Shown: positions 41,395-50,675, counted from the first letter of the stretch. The stretch: 64,000 nt of DNA from Streptomyces sp. Act143 (GCF_003143935.1 NZ_QFRX01000001.1:6225543-6289542); one strand, 5' to 3'. Notes: a model not told the origin generated them from the letters alone. Numbers and translations: made by a program.

Positions 41395-42549
41395 ATGGCG
41401 GAGGACACGCGGCTCACGGCAGTCGTCGCGCTGGCGCAGGGCATGGCCGCGGCCCACGGCTCACGGGAGGCGTGGCGCGCGGCGGCCACCGGCGCCTGCC
41501 GTGCCCTCGGCGGGAGCTTCGCCGCGCTGTCCGTCTGGGAGCGCGAACTCGGCCGGCTCCGCGTCCTCGTGAACGTCGGGGACCGCGCCCCCGACGAGGA
41601 GGAGTTCCCCGACGCCGAGGCCTACCCCGTGCACCAGTTCCCGGAGATCACCGAGTTCCTGCACGAGCGGTGGGCCGGGGGCGGCGAGCCCAACGCCTGG
41701 GTGGAAACGGCCGAGGGACCGGCCGCCGGAGTCCGCCCCGGGTACGTCCATCAGCGCGTCGCCGCCCTGCGCAGGAGAGGCCGTGGCTGCTGTGTCGTCG
41801 CGCCGATCGTCCTCAACGGCCGCGCCTGGGGTGAGCTGTACGTCGCCCGCCCGGCCGGTGAGCCCGTCTTCGGCCGGGCCGACGCCGACTTCGCCACCGT
41901 GCTGGCCGCCGTGGTCGCCGCCGGGATCGCGCAGGCCGAGCGGCTGGAGGAGGCGAGACGGCTGGCGTTCACCGACGCCCTCACCGGGCTCGCCAACCGC
42001 CGCGCCGTCGACGTACGCCTCGACGAGGCCATCGAGCGGCACAAGCGGGAGGGGGTCGTCGTCAGCCTCGTCGTCTGCGACCTCAACGGGCTCAAGCGGG
42101 TCAACGACACCCTCGGGCACGCCGTCGGCGACCGGCTGCTGGAACGTTTCGGGTCCGTGCTGTCGCTGTGCGGGGCCATGCTGCCGGGGGCGCTGGCCGC
42201 GCGGCTCGGGGGCGACGAGTTCTGTCTGCTCGCGGTCGGGCCGGCCGCCGACGAGGTCGTCAAGGCGGCCGACGAGCTCTGCCGCCGGGCCGCGGAGCTG
42301 GAGCTCGGGGAGGGCGTGGCCTGCGGGGTCGCCTCCACCGAGGACCCCATCGGGCCGGTGCGCTCGGCCCGCCGGCTGTTCCGGCTCGCCGACGCGGCGC
42401 AGTACCGCGCGAAGGCCGAACGCGCCGCCAAGCCGGTCGTCGCGGGGCGGGAAGGTCCGGACGACCCGGTCGTACGGCTTGCGGACGCGCCTTCGGCCGA
42501 CCGGGAGGCGCGCGGGGAGCGGCGCCGCTTCCGGGGGCGCCGGGTGTGA
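41395..42549 (+). CDS. GAF-GGDEF diguanylate cyclase
   Basis: A 384-residue protein with an N-terminal GAF sensor (about 15-180) and a C-terminal GGDEF domain that makes cyclic di-GMP. Active-site features are complete: DALTGLANRRAV near 196, DLNGLKRVNDTLGHAVGD near 225 and LGGDEFCL near 267. The RxxD inhibitory site five residues before GGDEF is absent (ALAARLGGDEF), so product inhibition may be weak. No membrane segments or EAL domain are seen. In Streptomyces c-di-GMP acts through BldD and other effectors to hold back development. ATG 41395 lacks an obvious ribosome site. Confidence 0.92.
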   Translation: MAEDTRLTAVVALAQGMAAAHGSREAWRAAATGACRALGGSFAALSVWERELGRLRVLVNVGDRAPDEEEFPDAEAYPVHQFPEITEFLHERWAGGGEPNAWVETAEGPAAGVRPGYVHQRVAALRRRGRGCCVVAPIVLNGRAWGELYVARPAGEPVFGRADADFATVLAAVVAAGIAQAERLEEARRLAFTDALTGLANRRAVDVRLDEAIERHKREGVVVSLVVCDLNGLKRVNDTLGHAVGDRLLERFGSVLSLCGAMLPGALAARLGGDEFCLLAVGPAADEVVKAADELCRRAAELELGEGVACGVASTEDPIGPVRSARRLFRLADAAQYRAKAERAAKPVVAGREGPDDPVVRLADAPSADREARGERRRFRGRRV

Positions 42550-42622
42550 CGTACCAGCGGGTAAGGGGCGAACCCCGCACCCACTCGTGACATCTTCGTC
42601 TTCACTGCGTACGCTCCTGAAT

Positions 42623-44167
42623 ATGGATATGCACACTGTGGTGGTGGGGACGTCCGGGGTGACCGCGTCCGACGTTCTCGCCGTGGCGCGCGACGGCGCC
42701 CGGGTCGAGCTCTCCGCCGAGGCGGTCGCGGCCCTCGCCGCCGCCCGCGAGATCGTGGACGCGCTGGCCGCCAAGCCCGACCCGGTCTACGGCGTCAGCA
42801 CCGGCTTCGGCGCCCTGGCGACCCGGCACATCAGCACCGAGCTGCGCGCCCAGCTCCAGCGCAACATCGTCCGCTCGCACGCCGCCGGCATGGGCCCGCG
42901 CGTCGAGCGGGAGGTCGTACGGGCCCTGATGTTCCTGCGCCTGAAGACCGTCTGCTCGGGACACACCGGTGTGCGGCCGGAGGTCGCGCAGACCATGGCC
43001 GACGTACTGAACGCCGGGATCACCCCCGTCGTGCACGAGTACGGCTCCCTCGGCTGCTCCGGCGACCTCGCGCCGCTGTCCCACTGCGCCCTGACGCTGA
43101 TGGGCGAGGGCGACGCCGAGGGCCCGGACGGGACCGTGCGGCCCGCCGGTGAGCTGCTCGCCGAGCACGGCATCGCGCCCGTCGAACTGCGCGAGAAGGA
43201 GGGCCTCGCCCTCCTCAACGGCACCGACGGCATGCTCGGCATGCTGGTCATGGCCCTCGCCGACCTGGACACGCTCTACAAGTCGGCCGACATCACCGCC
43301 GCGCTGTCCCTGGAGGCGCTCCTCGGCACGGACAAGGTCCTCGCGCCCGAGCTGCACGCCATCCGCCCCCACCCGGGGCAGGCCGCCAGCGCCGCCAACA
43401 TGCTGGCCGTGCTGAAGGACTCCCAGCTCACCGGGCACCACCAGGACGACGCCCCGCGCGTCCAGGACGCCTACTCGGTGCGCTGCGCCCCGCAGGTCGC
43501 CGGTGCCGGACGCGACACCATGGCGCACGCGCGGCTGGTCGCCGAGCGCGAGCTGGCCTCCGCCGTCGACAACCCCGTCGTCCTGCCCGACGGGCGGGTG
43601 GAGTCCAACGGCAACTTCCACGGCGCGCCCGTGGCCTACGTCCTCGACTTCCTCGCCATCGCCGCCGCCGACCTCGCCTCCATCGCCGAGCGGCGCACCG
43701 ACCGGCTGCTCGACAAGAACCGCAGCCACGGGCTGCCGCCGTTCCTCGCCGACGACGCCGGAGTGGACTCGGGGCTGATGATCGCCCAGTACACGCAGGC
43801 CGCGCTGGTGAGCGAGCTGAAGCGGCTGGCCGTACCGGCGTCCGCGGACTCGATCCCGTCCTCCGCCATGCAGGAGGACCACGTCTCCATGGGCTGGTCC
43901 GCCGCGCGCAAGCTGCGCACCGCCGTCGACAACCTCACCCGGGTCGTCGCCGTCGAGCTGTACGCCGCCACGCGCGCCGTCGAGCTCCGCGAGGGGCTGA
44001 CCCCGGCGCCGGCCTCGCGGGCGGTCATCGAGGCCGTGCGCAAGGCCGGGGTGCAGGGCCCGGGGCCCGACCGGTTCCTGGCGCCGGACCTGGCCGCGGC
44101 GGACGCGTTCGTGCGCAGCGGGCAGCTGGTGGCGGCGGCGGAGTCGGTGACGGGGCCGCTGCGCTAG
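42623..44167 (+). CDS. hutH: Histidine ammonia-lyase
   Basis: Converts L-histidine to urocanate and ammonia, first step of histidine use. It is 514 residues, exactly the length I recall for Streptomyces HutH. The MIO prosthetic group normally forms from Ala-Ser-Gly; here the triad is Cys145-Ser146-Gly147 (GSLGCSGDLAPLSH). Other conserved elements: YGVSTGFGALAT, KEGLALLNGTDGML, QDAYSVRCAPQV and SNGNFHG. Start ATG 42623. The other hut genes are not in this window, which is usual for streptomycetes, where hutH is separate. Confidence 0.95.
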   Translation: MDMHTVVVGTSGVTASDVLAVARDGARVELSAEAVAALAAAREIVDALAAKPDPVYGVSTGFGALATRHISTELRAQLQRNIVRSHAAGMGPRVEREVVRALMFLRLKTVCSGHTGVRPEVAQTMADVLNAGITPVVHEYGSLGCSGDLAPLSHCALTLMGEGDAEGPDGTVRPAGELLAEHGIAPVELREKEGLALLNGTDGMLGMLVMALADLDTLYKSADITAALSLEALLGTDKVLAPELHAIRPHPGQAASAANMLAVLKDSQLTGHHQDDAPRVQDAYSVRCAPQVAGAGRDTMAHARLVAERELASAVDNPVVLPDGRVESNGNFHGAPVAYVLDFLAIAAADLASIAERRTDRLLDKNRSHGLPPFLADDAGVDSGLMIAQYTQAALVSELKRLAVPASADSIPSSAMQEDHVSMGWSAARKLRTAVDNLTRVVAVELYAATRAVELREGLTPAPASRAVIEAVRKAGVQGPGPDRFLAPDLAAADAFVRSGQLVAAAESVTGPLR

Positions 44168-44181
44168 GCTGTGCACAGCAG

Positions 44182-44213
44182 GAAGGGGCCTCGTCGCAGG
44201 ACGGGGCCCCTTC
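44182..44213. terminator. Hairpin after hutH
   Basis: A 14-bp stem with one T-G pairing (44182-44195 with 44200-44213) and a 4-base loop, serving hutH and the convergent lipoprotein gene. Confidence 0.8.
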
Positions 44214-44228
44214 GGTGGTTCTGCGTGC

Positions 44229-45014
44229 TTACTTGAGCTTGGCGACCTGGGCCTTGACGACGTCGGCCGGGATCTCGGTCTTGCCGCCCTTGGACAGCGC
44301 GGCCAGGTTCACGGAGTAGAACGTGGCCACGGTGTTGCCCTTGCGGACCACCTCGGTGAGGAAGGTGGCCGTGCCCTCGCCGTCCATGTCGACGTCCTCG
44401 GCGAACGCCACGGACTCGTCACCGGCGCCGGAGCTCTTCGCCGTGGTGACCTTGGTGACCTTGCTGTTCTCGCCCTCGGCCTTGAGGCCGTAGCCGCCGG
44501 AGCAGGCCGTCACGCCGTCGGAGACGGCCTTGAGGGCCTTCTCGGCGCCGTCGCCGTCGTAGGAGGACAGGCCGACGAAGGTGATGCTGACGTCGAAGGC
44601 GCCCTCGATGTCGGCCTCGCTGAGCTCCGACGGGTCCTTGGCGGCCGACGGGTTCGCGGTGACGGTGTTGCTGGCGTTGGCGTCCGTCTCGCCCGGGGCC
44701 AGCGCGGCCGTCGCCCAGGCGAGCGGGTCGCACTGGGCCTTGTCGGTCTTCACGTCGCTCTTGGACTTGGGGAGGGTGTCGTCGCCCGACTCGACCTCGT
44801 AGTCCTTGACGTCGCCCTTGGCGAGCAGCAGCTTCTCCAGCTCGGCGGAGGTCAGTGCCTTCGCGGCCGGCGCCGACGAGGCGGCGGCGGACTCCTTGGC
44901 GTCGGTGCCCTTGGCGTCGTCCGAACCGTTGTCGGAGCAGCCGGTGATGAGGGCGAGCGACAGCGCGCTCACGGTGAGCGTGGCCGCTATGCGGGCCCCC
45001 GATGATCTCTTCAT
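44229..45014 (-). CDS. Lipoprotein, unknown function
   Basis: A 261-residue lipoprotein with signal MKRSSGARIAATLTVSALSLALITGC (lipobox ITGC, Cys26) and a Ser/Ala/Asp linker of about 25 residues. The folded part has two Cys (KAQCDPLAW and VTACSGGYGL) that could pair, as in PknH-type sensor-like domains, but I cannot assign it firmly. No catalytic motif. It is followed upstream on the same strand by the LAXTG surface protein gene 42 bp away, so the two may be expressed together. Confidence 0.8.
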   Translation of the reverse strand: MKRSSGARIAATLTVSALSLALITGCSDNGSDDAKGTDAKESAAASSAPAAKALTSAELEKLLLAKGDVKDYEVESGDDTLPKSKSDVKTDKAQCDPLAWATAALAPGETDANASNTVTANPSAAKDPSELSEADIEGAFDVSITFVGLSSYDGDGAEKALKAVSDGVTACSGGYGLKAEGENSKVTKVTTAKSSGAGDESVAFAEDVDMDGEGTATFLTEVVRKGNTVATFYSVNLAALSKGGKTEIPADVVKAQVAKLK

Positions 45015-45056
45015 GAGCGGACTATGAGGTTTTGGTCAAACGTCCGTCAAGTCGAT

Positions 45057-45347
45057 TCAAAAACCGTGACGTTCCCGGCGTACCGAATAAGTGACGAACC
45101 CGGCACCGAGTGCGAGGAAGGCGGTGCCGCCGACGACGTAGGGCGTGGTGTCGAAGCTGCCGGTGTCGGCGAGACGGGTGCCCTCGGCGGAGCTCTGGGT
45201 GGTGGCGGTGGTCACCCTGGCCTGCTGCGTGACCTGCGGTCTCGCCGGTTCGTCCGGGGTCGCGCCCGCGGACGGGACGAACCACAGGGCGCACAGCAGC
45301 GTGCCCGCGGCGGTGGCGGTCAGCAGAGGACGGCGAGCGGATGACAC
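45057..45347 (-). CDS. Tiny sortase-anchored surface protein (LAXTG type)
   Basis: A 96-residue protein with a signal peptide (MSSARRPLLTATAAGTLLCALWFVPSAGA, cut near 29), a short mature segment of about 30 residues rich in Thr/Gln/Ser, the sorting motif LADTG at 60-64, a hydrophobic helix (YVVGGTAFLALGAGFVTY) and the basic tail SVRRERHGF. LAXTG is the motif cut by class E sortases, which anchor chaplins and other surface proteins in Streptomyces. After sorting only about 35 residues would remain on the wall. No sortase gene is nearby. Confidence 0.78.
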   Translation of the reverse strand: MSSARRPLLTATAAGTLLCALWFVPSAGATPDEPARPQVTQQARVTTATTQSSAEGTRLADTGSFDTTPYVVGGTAFLALGAGFVTYSVRRERHGF

Positions 45348-45413
45348 GGAATATCGATCCCCTTGTGGCGCTGGCGAATTGGCCGTGTGGGGAGATGTTA
45401 GTGAAAGGCGCGG

Positions 45414-45429
45414 GTCACGGGAAAGTCAC
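45414..45429. promoter_or_regulatory. GTCAC-N6-GTCAC direct repeat upstream of 45458
   Basis: GTCAC at 45414-45418 and 45425-45429 with GGGAAA between gives the GTnAC-N6-GTnAC pattern of AfsQ1 sites; an 11-base period also fits PhoP-like boxes. It is 28 bases before the ATG. Confidence 0.45.
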
Positions 45430-45457
45430 GGGGGAAAAGGGCCGTACTCTCCGGGAC

Positions 45458-45802
45458 ATGAGCACTGAAGAGACTTCACGGTTTGTGCGGCTTCGGGTGG
45501 AATTGGTGGTGGAGATCGACGACGCGGACGGCGTCACCAGGGCCGCGCTGGAGCGGATCGCCGACGATCCCGAGATGCCGGCCGACGAGCGGGCGCACGC
45601 CGAGGGCGCTGTGACGGAAGACACCGCGGAGGCGCTGGCGTATCTCGTCGACCCGTTCGACCTGGTCAGCGAGGTGCCCGGGGTCGAGCTCGTGCAGGCC
45701 TCCTGGTCCAGCGAGCGGATCGACTACGACCCGGATTCGCCGGAGTGGGACCTCGACGAGGATGATGAGGACGAGGACGACGAGCAAGAGGCGGCCGGCT
45801 GA
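45458..45802 (+). CDS. Small acidic protein, unknown function
   Basis: A 114-residue, strongly acidic soluble protein. The first part (FVRLRVELVVEIDDADGVTRAALERIADDPEMP) looks like an alpha/beta unit, while the last 25 residues are almost all Asp/Glu (LDEDDEDEDDEQEAA). No signal peptide. ATG 45458 was chosen over the longer open frame because the encoded MSTEETSRFVRLRVEL begins the structured part; the upstream part lies over control DNA. A T-tailed terminator follows. I do not recognise the family. Confidence 0.65.
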   Translation: MSTEETSRFVRLRVELVVEIDDADGVTRAALERIADDPEMPADERAHAEGAVTEDTAEALAYLVDPFDLVSEVPGVELVQASWSSERIDYDPDSPEWDLDEDDEDEDDEQEAAG

Positions 45803-45823
45803 GCGGTCTTGGGGAATTGATGG

Positions 45824-45852
45824 CCCCGGACGGCAACCGCCGTCCGGGGTTT
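45824..45852 (+). terminator. Rho-independent terminator after 45802
   Basis: An 11-bp perfect stem (45824-45834 with 45839-45849), 4-base loop, then TTT. Confidence 0.85.
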
Positions 45853-46042
45853 CGTCGTCTCAGGGGGCGCGCGAACCGAGACGCGCACCACCCGCCACGG
45901 CGGACGTGGTGTGCCCCACACCTTCCAGGAATGTGGAACGGGACGAACCGGTCGTAGCGTTTAGGTTTCATTGACGGGACTCTCGGGTGTGACGGGGGGC
46001 TCTCGGCTCTTTGGGGAATCGGCAACGATGGAGAAGCGTGTG

Positions 46043-47293
46043 ATGACGGTCAGTAAGCGGCGCAGGGGCCTGGCGGTCGCGTCCGCACTGCTCGGCGGAG
46101 TGCTGGTGCTCTCGGCCTGTTCCGGTGGCGACGACGACGCCTCCGCCGGCGGGAGCAGCGACACCTCGCAGGCCAAGGCCGACGAGGCGGCGGCCAAGGA
46201 GACCTCTCAGGCCGACATCAAGATCACGCCCAAGGACGGCACCGACAACGCCTCCATCAACAACTCCGCCGCCGTCACCGTGAGCAAGGGCACCCTCACG
46301 GACGTCCGGATGACCACCGCGGACGGCACCGAGGTCAGCGGACAGATATCCGCGGACAAGGCCAGCTGGAAGCCCAGCGCCCAGCTGGAGCGGTCCACCA
46401 CCTACAAGGTCTCCGCCGAGGCGAAGGACTCCGACGGCCGCGTCGCCCACGAGAACGCCTCGTTCACCACGGTCTCCCCGGCCAACAGCTTCATCGGCAA
46501 CTTCACGCCGGAGGACGGCTCCACGGTCGGCGTGGGCATGCCGGTGTCGATCAACTTCGACAAGGCGATCACCAACAAGGCGGCCGTCCAGAAGGGCATC
46601 ACCGTCTCCTCCTCCAGCGGCCAGGAGGTCGTCGGGCACTGGTTCAACGCCAACCGCCTCGACTTCCGCCCCGAGGACTACTGGACCGAGAACTCCACCG
46701 TCACGCTGAAGCTCGCGCTCGACGGCGTCGAGGGCGCGGACGGCGTCTACGGCGTCCAGCAGAAGACGGTCACCTTCAAGATCGGCCGCAACCAGATCAG
46801 TTACGTCGACGCGAAGACCAAGCAGATGAAGGTCACGCACAACGGCGAGACGATCAAGACCATCCCGATCTCGGCCGGCTCCCCGGAGAACAAGACCTAC
46901 GAGGGCATCATGGTGATGTCCGAGAAGTTCAAAGAGACCCGGATGAACGGCACGACCGTCGGCTTCACCGACAACGACGGCAAGGCCGAGTACGACATCA
47001 AGGACGTGCCGCACGCCATCCGCCTCACCAACTCCGGCACCTTCGTGCACGGCAACTACTGGGGCGCGAAGTCCATCTTCGGCAGCGTGAACACCAGCCA
47101 CGGCTGCGTGGGCCTCTCGGACACCAAGGGTGCCGACGACAAGGGCACGGCCGGCTACTGGTTCTACAACAACTCGATCATCGGCGACGTGGTCGTCGTC
47201 CAGAACACCGGCGACAAGACGGTGGCCCCGGACAACGGCCTCAACGGCTGGAACCTGAGCTGGGCGGACTGGAAGGCCGGGTCGGCGGTCTGA
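46043..47293 (+). CDS. L,D-transpeptidase lipoprotein
   Basis: Makes 3-3 cross-links in peptidoglycan from the outer face of the membrane. A lipoprotein signal (lipobox LSAC, Cys26) is followed by two Ig-like domains (about 60-270) and a YkuD catalytic domain. The active site is FVHGNYWG and, 16 residues later, SHGCVGL with nucleophile Cys. The Ig-Ig-YkuD layout equals mycobacterial LdtMt2. ATG 46043 follows GGAGAAG; an ATG at 46028 is in frame and possible. Streptomycetes have several such enzymes and a high share of 3-3 links. A strong bidirectional terminator lies after the stop. Confidence 0.93.
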   Translation: MTVSKRRRGLAVASALLGGVLVLSACSGGDDDASAGGSSDTSQAKADEAAAKETSQADIKITPKDGTDNASINNSAAVTVSKGTLTDVRMTTADGTEVSGQISADKASWKPSAQLERSTTYKVSAEAKDSDGRVAHENASFTTVSPANSFIGNFTPEDGSTVGVGMPVSINFDKAITNKAAVQKGITVSSSSGQEVVGHWFNANRLDFRPEDYWTENSTVTLKLALDGVEGADGVYGVQQKTVTFKIGRNQISYVDAKTKQMKVTHNGETIKTIPISAGSPENKTYEGIMVMSEKFKETRMNGTTVGFTDNDGKAEYDIKDVPHAIRLTNSGTFVHGNYWGAKSIFGSVNTSHGCVGLSDTKGADDKGTAGYWFYNNSIIGDVVVVQNTGDKTVAPDNGLNGWNLSWADWKAGSAV

Positions 47294-47311
47294 CGTACCG
47301 CTGAGCAAGCC

Positions 47312-47352
47312 GAAAGGCCCGCCGGAAGCGAGACGCTTCCGGCGGGCCTTTC
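47312..47352. terminator. Very strong bidirectional hairpin
   Basis: An 18-bp perfect stem (47312-47329 with 47335-47352), 5-base loop, flanked by AAA and TTT so that it works in both directions, between the convergent transpeptidase and subtilase genes. Confidence 0.9.
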
Positions 47353-47360
47353 TCAATGGG

Positions 47361-50300
47361 TCACTTGCCGTAGTACGCGTTGTAGATCGAGACCGTCGAC
47401 TTGTTGTTCTTCTTGTCGGTGATCTTCGCGTGGAACGAGATGCCCTTGCCCTTGTCCGGGTTCTTCACGGTGATCCTGCCGTCCTTGACCGTGACCTTCT
47501 TCCAGGTCTGGCCGTAGTCGTAGGACACGTACACCGTCAGGGACTTGAGGTTGGAGCCCTTGGCCGCACCCTCGACCGTGACCGGGATCTTCACCGTCTC
47601 GCCCGCCTTGACGCGGCTGTCGAGGCCCGTCTTGGCGTTGAAGCGGACCGTGGAGGCCGGCAGCCTGACAGCGTCCTCGGAGGCGGCCTTCTTCGAGCGG
47701 AACGTGAAGCTCACGTCGATCCGCGTCGAGGCCGCCGCCAGCTTCACGCTCCGCTTCACGGACGACGTCAGCTTGTACTCGGCGTCCCCGGCGGGCACCG
47801 TGAACACCTCACCGAAGAGCGGGTCCTGGTTGGAGCCGACCTTCGTGCCGTTGCGGTACAGCTCGGTCTTCACCGAGGTGAAGTCCGACGAACCCGCGTG
47901 CTGGGCCCCGTCCGCGAACAACGGCAGCGCCCCGTAGAGGTAGTTGCCCTCGCGGAAGACGCCGTAGGTCTTGTTGAGGTGCGGGCCGAAGACCGCGGTG
48001 TTGAAGGTCTTCTTGTACGAGGTGCCCGCCTTGAGGACCTGCGGGTCACCCAGCGTGTAGCCGGCCTCCGGGATCGGGTTGCCGTCCGGGTCCTTGGCCC
48101 CCCCGAACTGCAGGAAGTCCAGACCCCACTTGATCCGGTCGCCCGTCGACAGCCGCAGGGTGCGGGTGCCGGGCAGCTTCTGCTCGACCATGGTGCCGAA
48201 GACACCGTCGTCGGGCAGCTCGCCCCACGGGCTGATCGCGCCGGTCTTGCCGCTCGCCGCGGCGCCCATGTTCGCCTTGACCGTGGCGAACTCGCTCTCC
48301 TTGAAGTGCCGGACCTTGTCGCCGACGAGGTGCTTGACCTTGGCGGTCGTCGCAACGTCGTACTCGGCGTTCGGGCCCTTGGCCCACTGCCCGTACCAGG
48401 TCTGGGTCAGGCCGCCGGAGACATCGGAACCGAGCGCCGCGACCCGGATGCTCCCGAAGGAGTCCAGGTTGACGGCGACGGGGAACAGCGCGGGCTCGTA
48501 GAAGTAGCTGATCATCGCCGACAGCGGCGTGGCCGAGGCATCCGGCACCGTGATGTCGGCCGACTTGGTCTTACGGGCGTCGATCGTCACCGAGCGGTTC
48601 TTGGTCATGCTCAGCTTCGGCTGGACCACCCAGTCGAGACCGCCCTCGAAGGTGACCCAGTCCTTGGCGATCCAGGCGTCCAGCAGGTACGTGCCCTTGG
48701 GCAGGCGCATCTTGGTGGTGCCGGACTCGTCGATCGTCACCTGGTAGCCGCGGTCCTTGGCCAGCCCCGTGTAACCGAACACGATGGTGTTGTAGTCCGC
48801 GGTCGGCCGGCCGTCCTTGCCGATGTGCTTGACGGTGAGGTCGTACGACTCCACCTCACGCTGCACCGCCGCGGCCGTACGCACCGTCTGGCCGCCGCCC
48901 GTCGCGGTCACGTACGCGGAGTACGCGCCGTCCACCGTGCCGCCCAGCTTGGTGTTCACCGTCGCCTTGACGGTGGCCTTGCCGCCCGCCGGGACCGTCA
49001 CCTTGCTCGCGCCGAGCTTGAAGAAGCCCGAAGGAGCCGCCTGGCCCTTGGGGTTGGTGGCCTTCACCGACAGGGTGAGGGTCACGTCCTTCGTCCCGAG
49101 GTTGCGGTACGTCAGGTCCTTGCTGACCGGCTTGTCGTCGGTGTGCGGCCACTGCTGCGTCCCGAAGCTCACCGACACCGGGTCGGCGATCACGGTCTGC
49201 TTGATGGCCCTGTCGACCTGGATCCGGCCCGAACCCTGCTCGAACGCGGTGTACTTGCCGCCCTTCGTGGAGCCCGTGAGGGCGCCCTTCAGCTCGGTGT
49301 ACGTCCAGTCCGGGTGCTCCTGCTTCAGGATCGCCGCCGCGCCCGCCACATGCGGCGTCGCCATCGACGTACCGGAGATGGTGAGGTAGCCGTCCGGCTT
49401 CTCGCCGACCTCCTGGTCGATGACGCTGCCCTTGGCGGCGGCGGCCGTGATGTCCACGCCCGGCGCGGTCACGTCCGGCTTGATGGCACCGTCGCCGGCG
49501 CGCGGACCGGTGGAGGAGAAGAAGGCCAGCTTGTCCTTGTCGTCGACGGCACCGACGGTGAGCGCGGCGTCCGCGCTGCCCGGCGAACCGATCGACTCCG
49601 GACCGGAGTTGCCCGCCGCGATCGCGAAGAGCACGCCCTTCTCGGCGGACAGCTTGTTGACCGCCGCCTCCAGCGGGTCGATCTCCGGGGTGTCCATGCC
49701 GCCGAGGCTGAGGTTGACGACGTCCGCGCCCTCCGCCGCCGCCCACTCCATGCCGGCGAGGATGCCGGAGTCGTCACCGGAACCGGTGTCGTCCAGGACC
49801 TTGCCGTTCAGGATCTTGGCGCCCGGCGCCACGCCCTTGTACTTGCCGTTCGACTTGGCGCCGGTGCCCGCAGCGATGGACGCGACATGCGTGCCGTGAC
49901 CGAAGTGGTCGGTGGCGTCGGCGGCCGTGGAGAAGTTCTCGGCCTCGATCACCTGGTCCTTGAGGTCCGGGTGGGTCGCGTCGACCCCCGTGTCCAGGAC
50001 GGCGATCTTGACGCCCTTGCCGTCGTAGCCGGCGGCCCACGCCTTCGGGGCGCCGATCTGCGGAACGGACTTGTCGAGGCTCGCGGTGCGCACCCCGTCC
50101 AGCCAGACGTGCGCGATGCCGGAGGCCGCCTTGTCGCCGTTGGTGACGGCGTCCCACAGCTCCGGCGTCTGCCGCGTCGACGTCTGCACCGCGTCCGCGT
50201 TGAGCGTCTTCAGGGTGCGGCGCAGGGTGCCCGCGTCGCGGACGTCGTCCTTGGCGCCGGTGGCGGCACCCTGGTAGCCGACGATCACCTTCAGGCCCTT

Positions 50301-50675
50301 GGCCTGCGACGTGCGGGTCGCGGACCTGTTGAGCTCGGTGACGTCGAACAACCGCTGGTCCATCTTCCCGGCGGCGACCAGGCGGGCCGCGTCACCGGGT
50401 ATGACCAGGGTGTGGCCGTCCGCCTTGCGGACCTGGAAGGGTATGTGTTCCCGTCCCTTCGCCCGCTCCACGCCGACGACCCGCCCCTTGGCGTCCACGG
50501 CGACCCGGTCGCCCGTGATCAGGGTGATGCGGTGGTGGGAGGTGAGGGACGCGGCGGACTGCGCCGCCTTGTGCTCGGGCTTCGCCGCTGCCGGGCTGGT
50601 CATGCCCGCGGCGAGAGCGACCGCTGCTCCCGTGGCCACGGTGGCAGCACAAACTCTTTTCACTTGTCTGCGCAA
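47361..50675 (-). CDS. Large secreted S8 subtilisin-like protease
   Basis: A 1104-residue secreted serine protease. The signal peptide ends near residue 31 (TSPAAA), a propeptide runs to about 200, and the catalytic domain has Asp228 (IAVLDTGVD), His260 (FGHGTHVAS), oxyanion Asn in AAGNSGPES and Ser437 (SGTSMATPH). The remaining 650 residues are beta-rich and probably Fn3-like modules, as in other streptomycete subtilases. I start it at TTG 50675 with AAGGGG close before; GTG 50663 is the other option. Probably for extracellular protein degradation. Its operon partner is unclear; an ABC exporter lies upstream beyond a hairpin. Confidence 0.9.
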   Translation of the reverse strand: MRRQVKRVCAATVATGAAVALAAGMTSPAAAKPEHKAAQSAASLTSHHRITLITGDRVAVDAKGRVVGVERAKGREHIPFQVRKADGHTLVIPGDAARLVAAGKMDQRLFDVTELNRSATRTSQAKGLKVIVGYQGAATGAKDDVRDAGTLRRTLKTLNADAVQTSTRQTPELWDAVTNGDKAASGIAHVWLDGVRTASLDKSVPQIGAPKAWAAGYDGKGVKIAVLDTGVDATHPDLKDQVIEAENFSTAADATDHFGHGTHVASIAAGTGAKSNGKYKGVAPGAKILNGKVLDDTGSGDDSGILAGMEWAAAEGADVVNLSLGGMDTPEIDPLEAAVNKLSAEKGVLFAIAAGNSGPESIGSPGSADAALTVGAVDDKDKLAFFSSTGPRAGDGAIKPDVTAPGVDITAAAAKGSVIDQEVGEKPDGYLTISGTSMATPHVAGAAAILKQEHPDWTYTELKGALTGSTKGGKYTAFEQGSGRIQVDRAIKQTVIADPVSVSFGTQQWPHTDDKPVSKDLTYRNLGTKDVTLTLSVKATNPKGQAAPSGFFKLGASKVTVPAGGKATVKATVNTKLGGTVDGAYSAYVTATGGGQTVRTAAAVQREVESYDLTVKHIGKDGRPTADYNTIVFGYTGLAKDRGYQVTIDESGTTKMRLPKGTYLLDAWIAKDWVTFEGGLDWVVQPKLSMTKNRSVTIDARKTKSADITVPDASATPLSAMISYFYEPALFPVAVNLDSFGSIRVAALGSDVSGGLTQTWYGQWAKGPNAEYDVATTAKVKHLVGDKVRHFKESEFATVKANMGAAASGKTGAISPWGELPDDGVFGTMVEQKLPGTRTLRLSTGDRIKWGLDFLQFGGAKDPDGNPIPEAGYTLGDPQVLKAGTSYKKTFNTAVFGPHLNKTYGVFREGNYLYGALPLFADGAQHAGSSDFTSVKTELYRNGTKVGSNQDPLFGEVFTVPAGDAEYKLTSSVKRSVKLAAASTRIDVSFTFRSKKAASEDAVRLPASTVRFNAKTGLDSRVKAGETVKIPVTVEGAAKGSNLKSLTVYVSYDYGQTWKKVTVKDGRITVKNPDKGKGISFHAKITDKKNNKSTVSIYNAYYGK

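Noticed and set aside
45928..45961. ECF-type promoter (GGAAC/CGTT) before the L,D-transpeptidase gene
   Set aside because: A GGAAC is at 45935-45939 and CGTT at 45958-45961, but the 18-base spacing is longer than the usual 16-17 and the alternative boxes fit worse.
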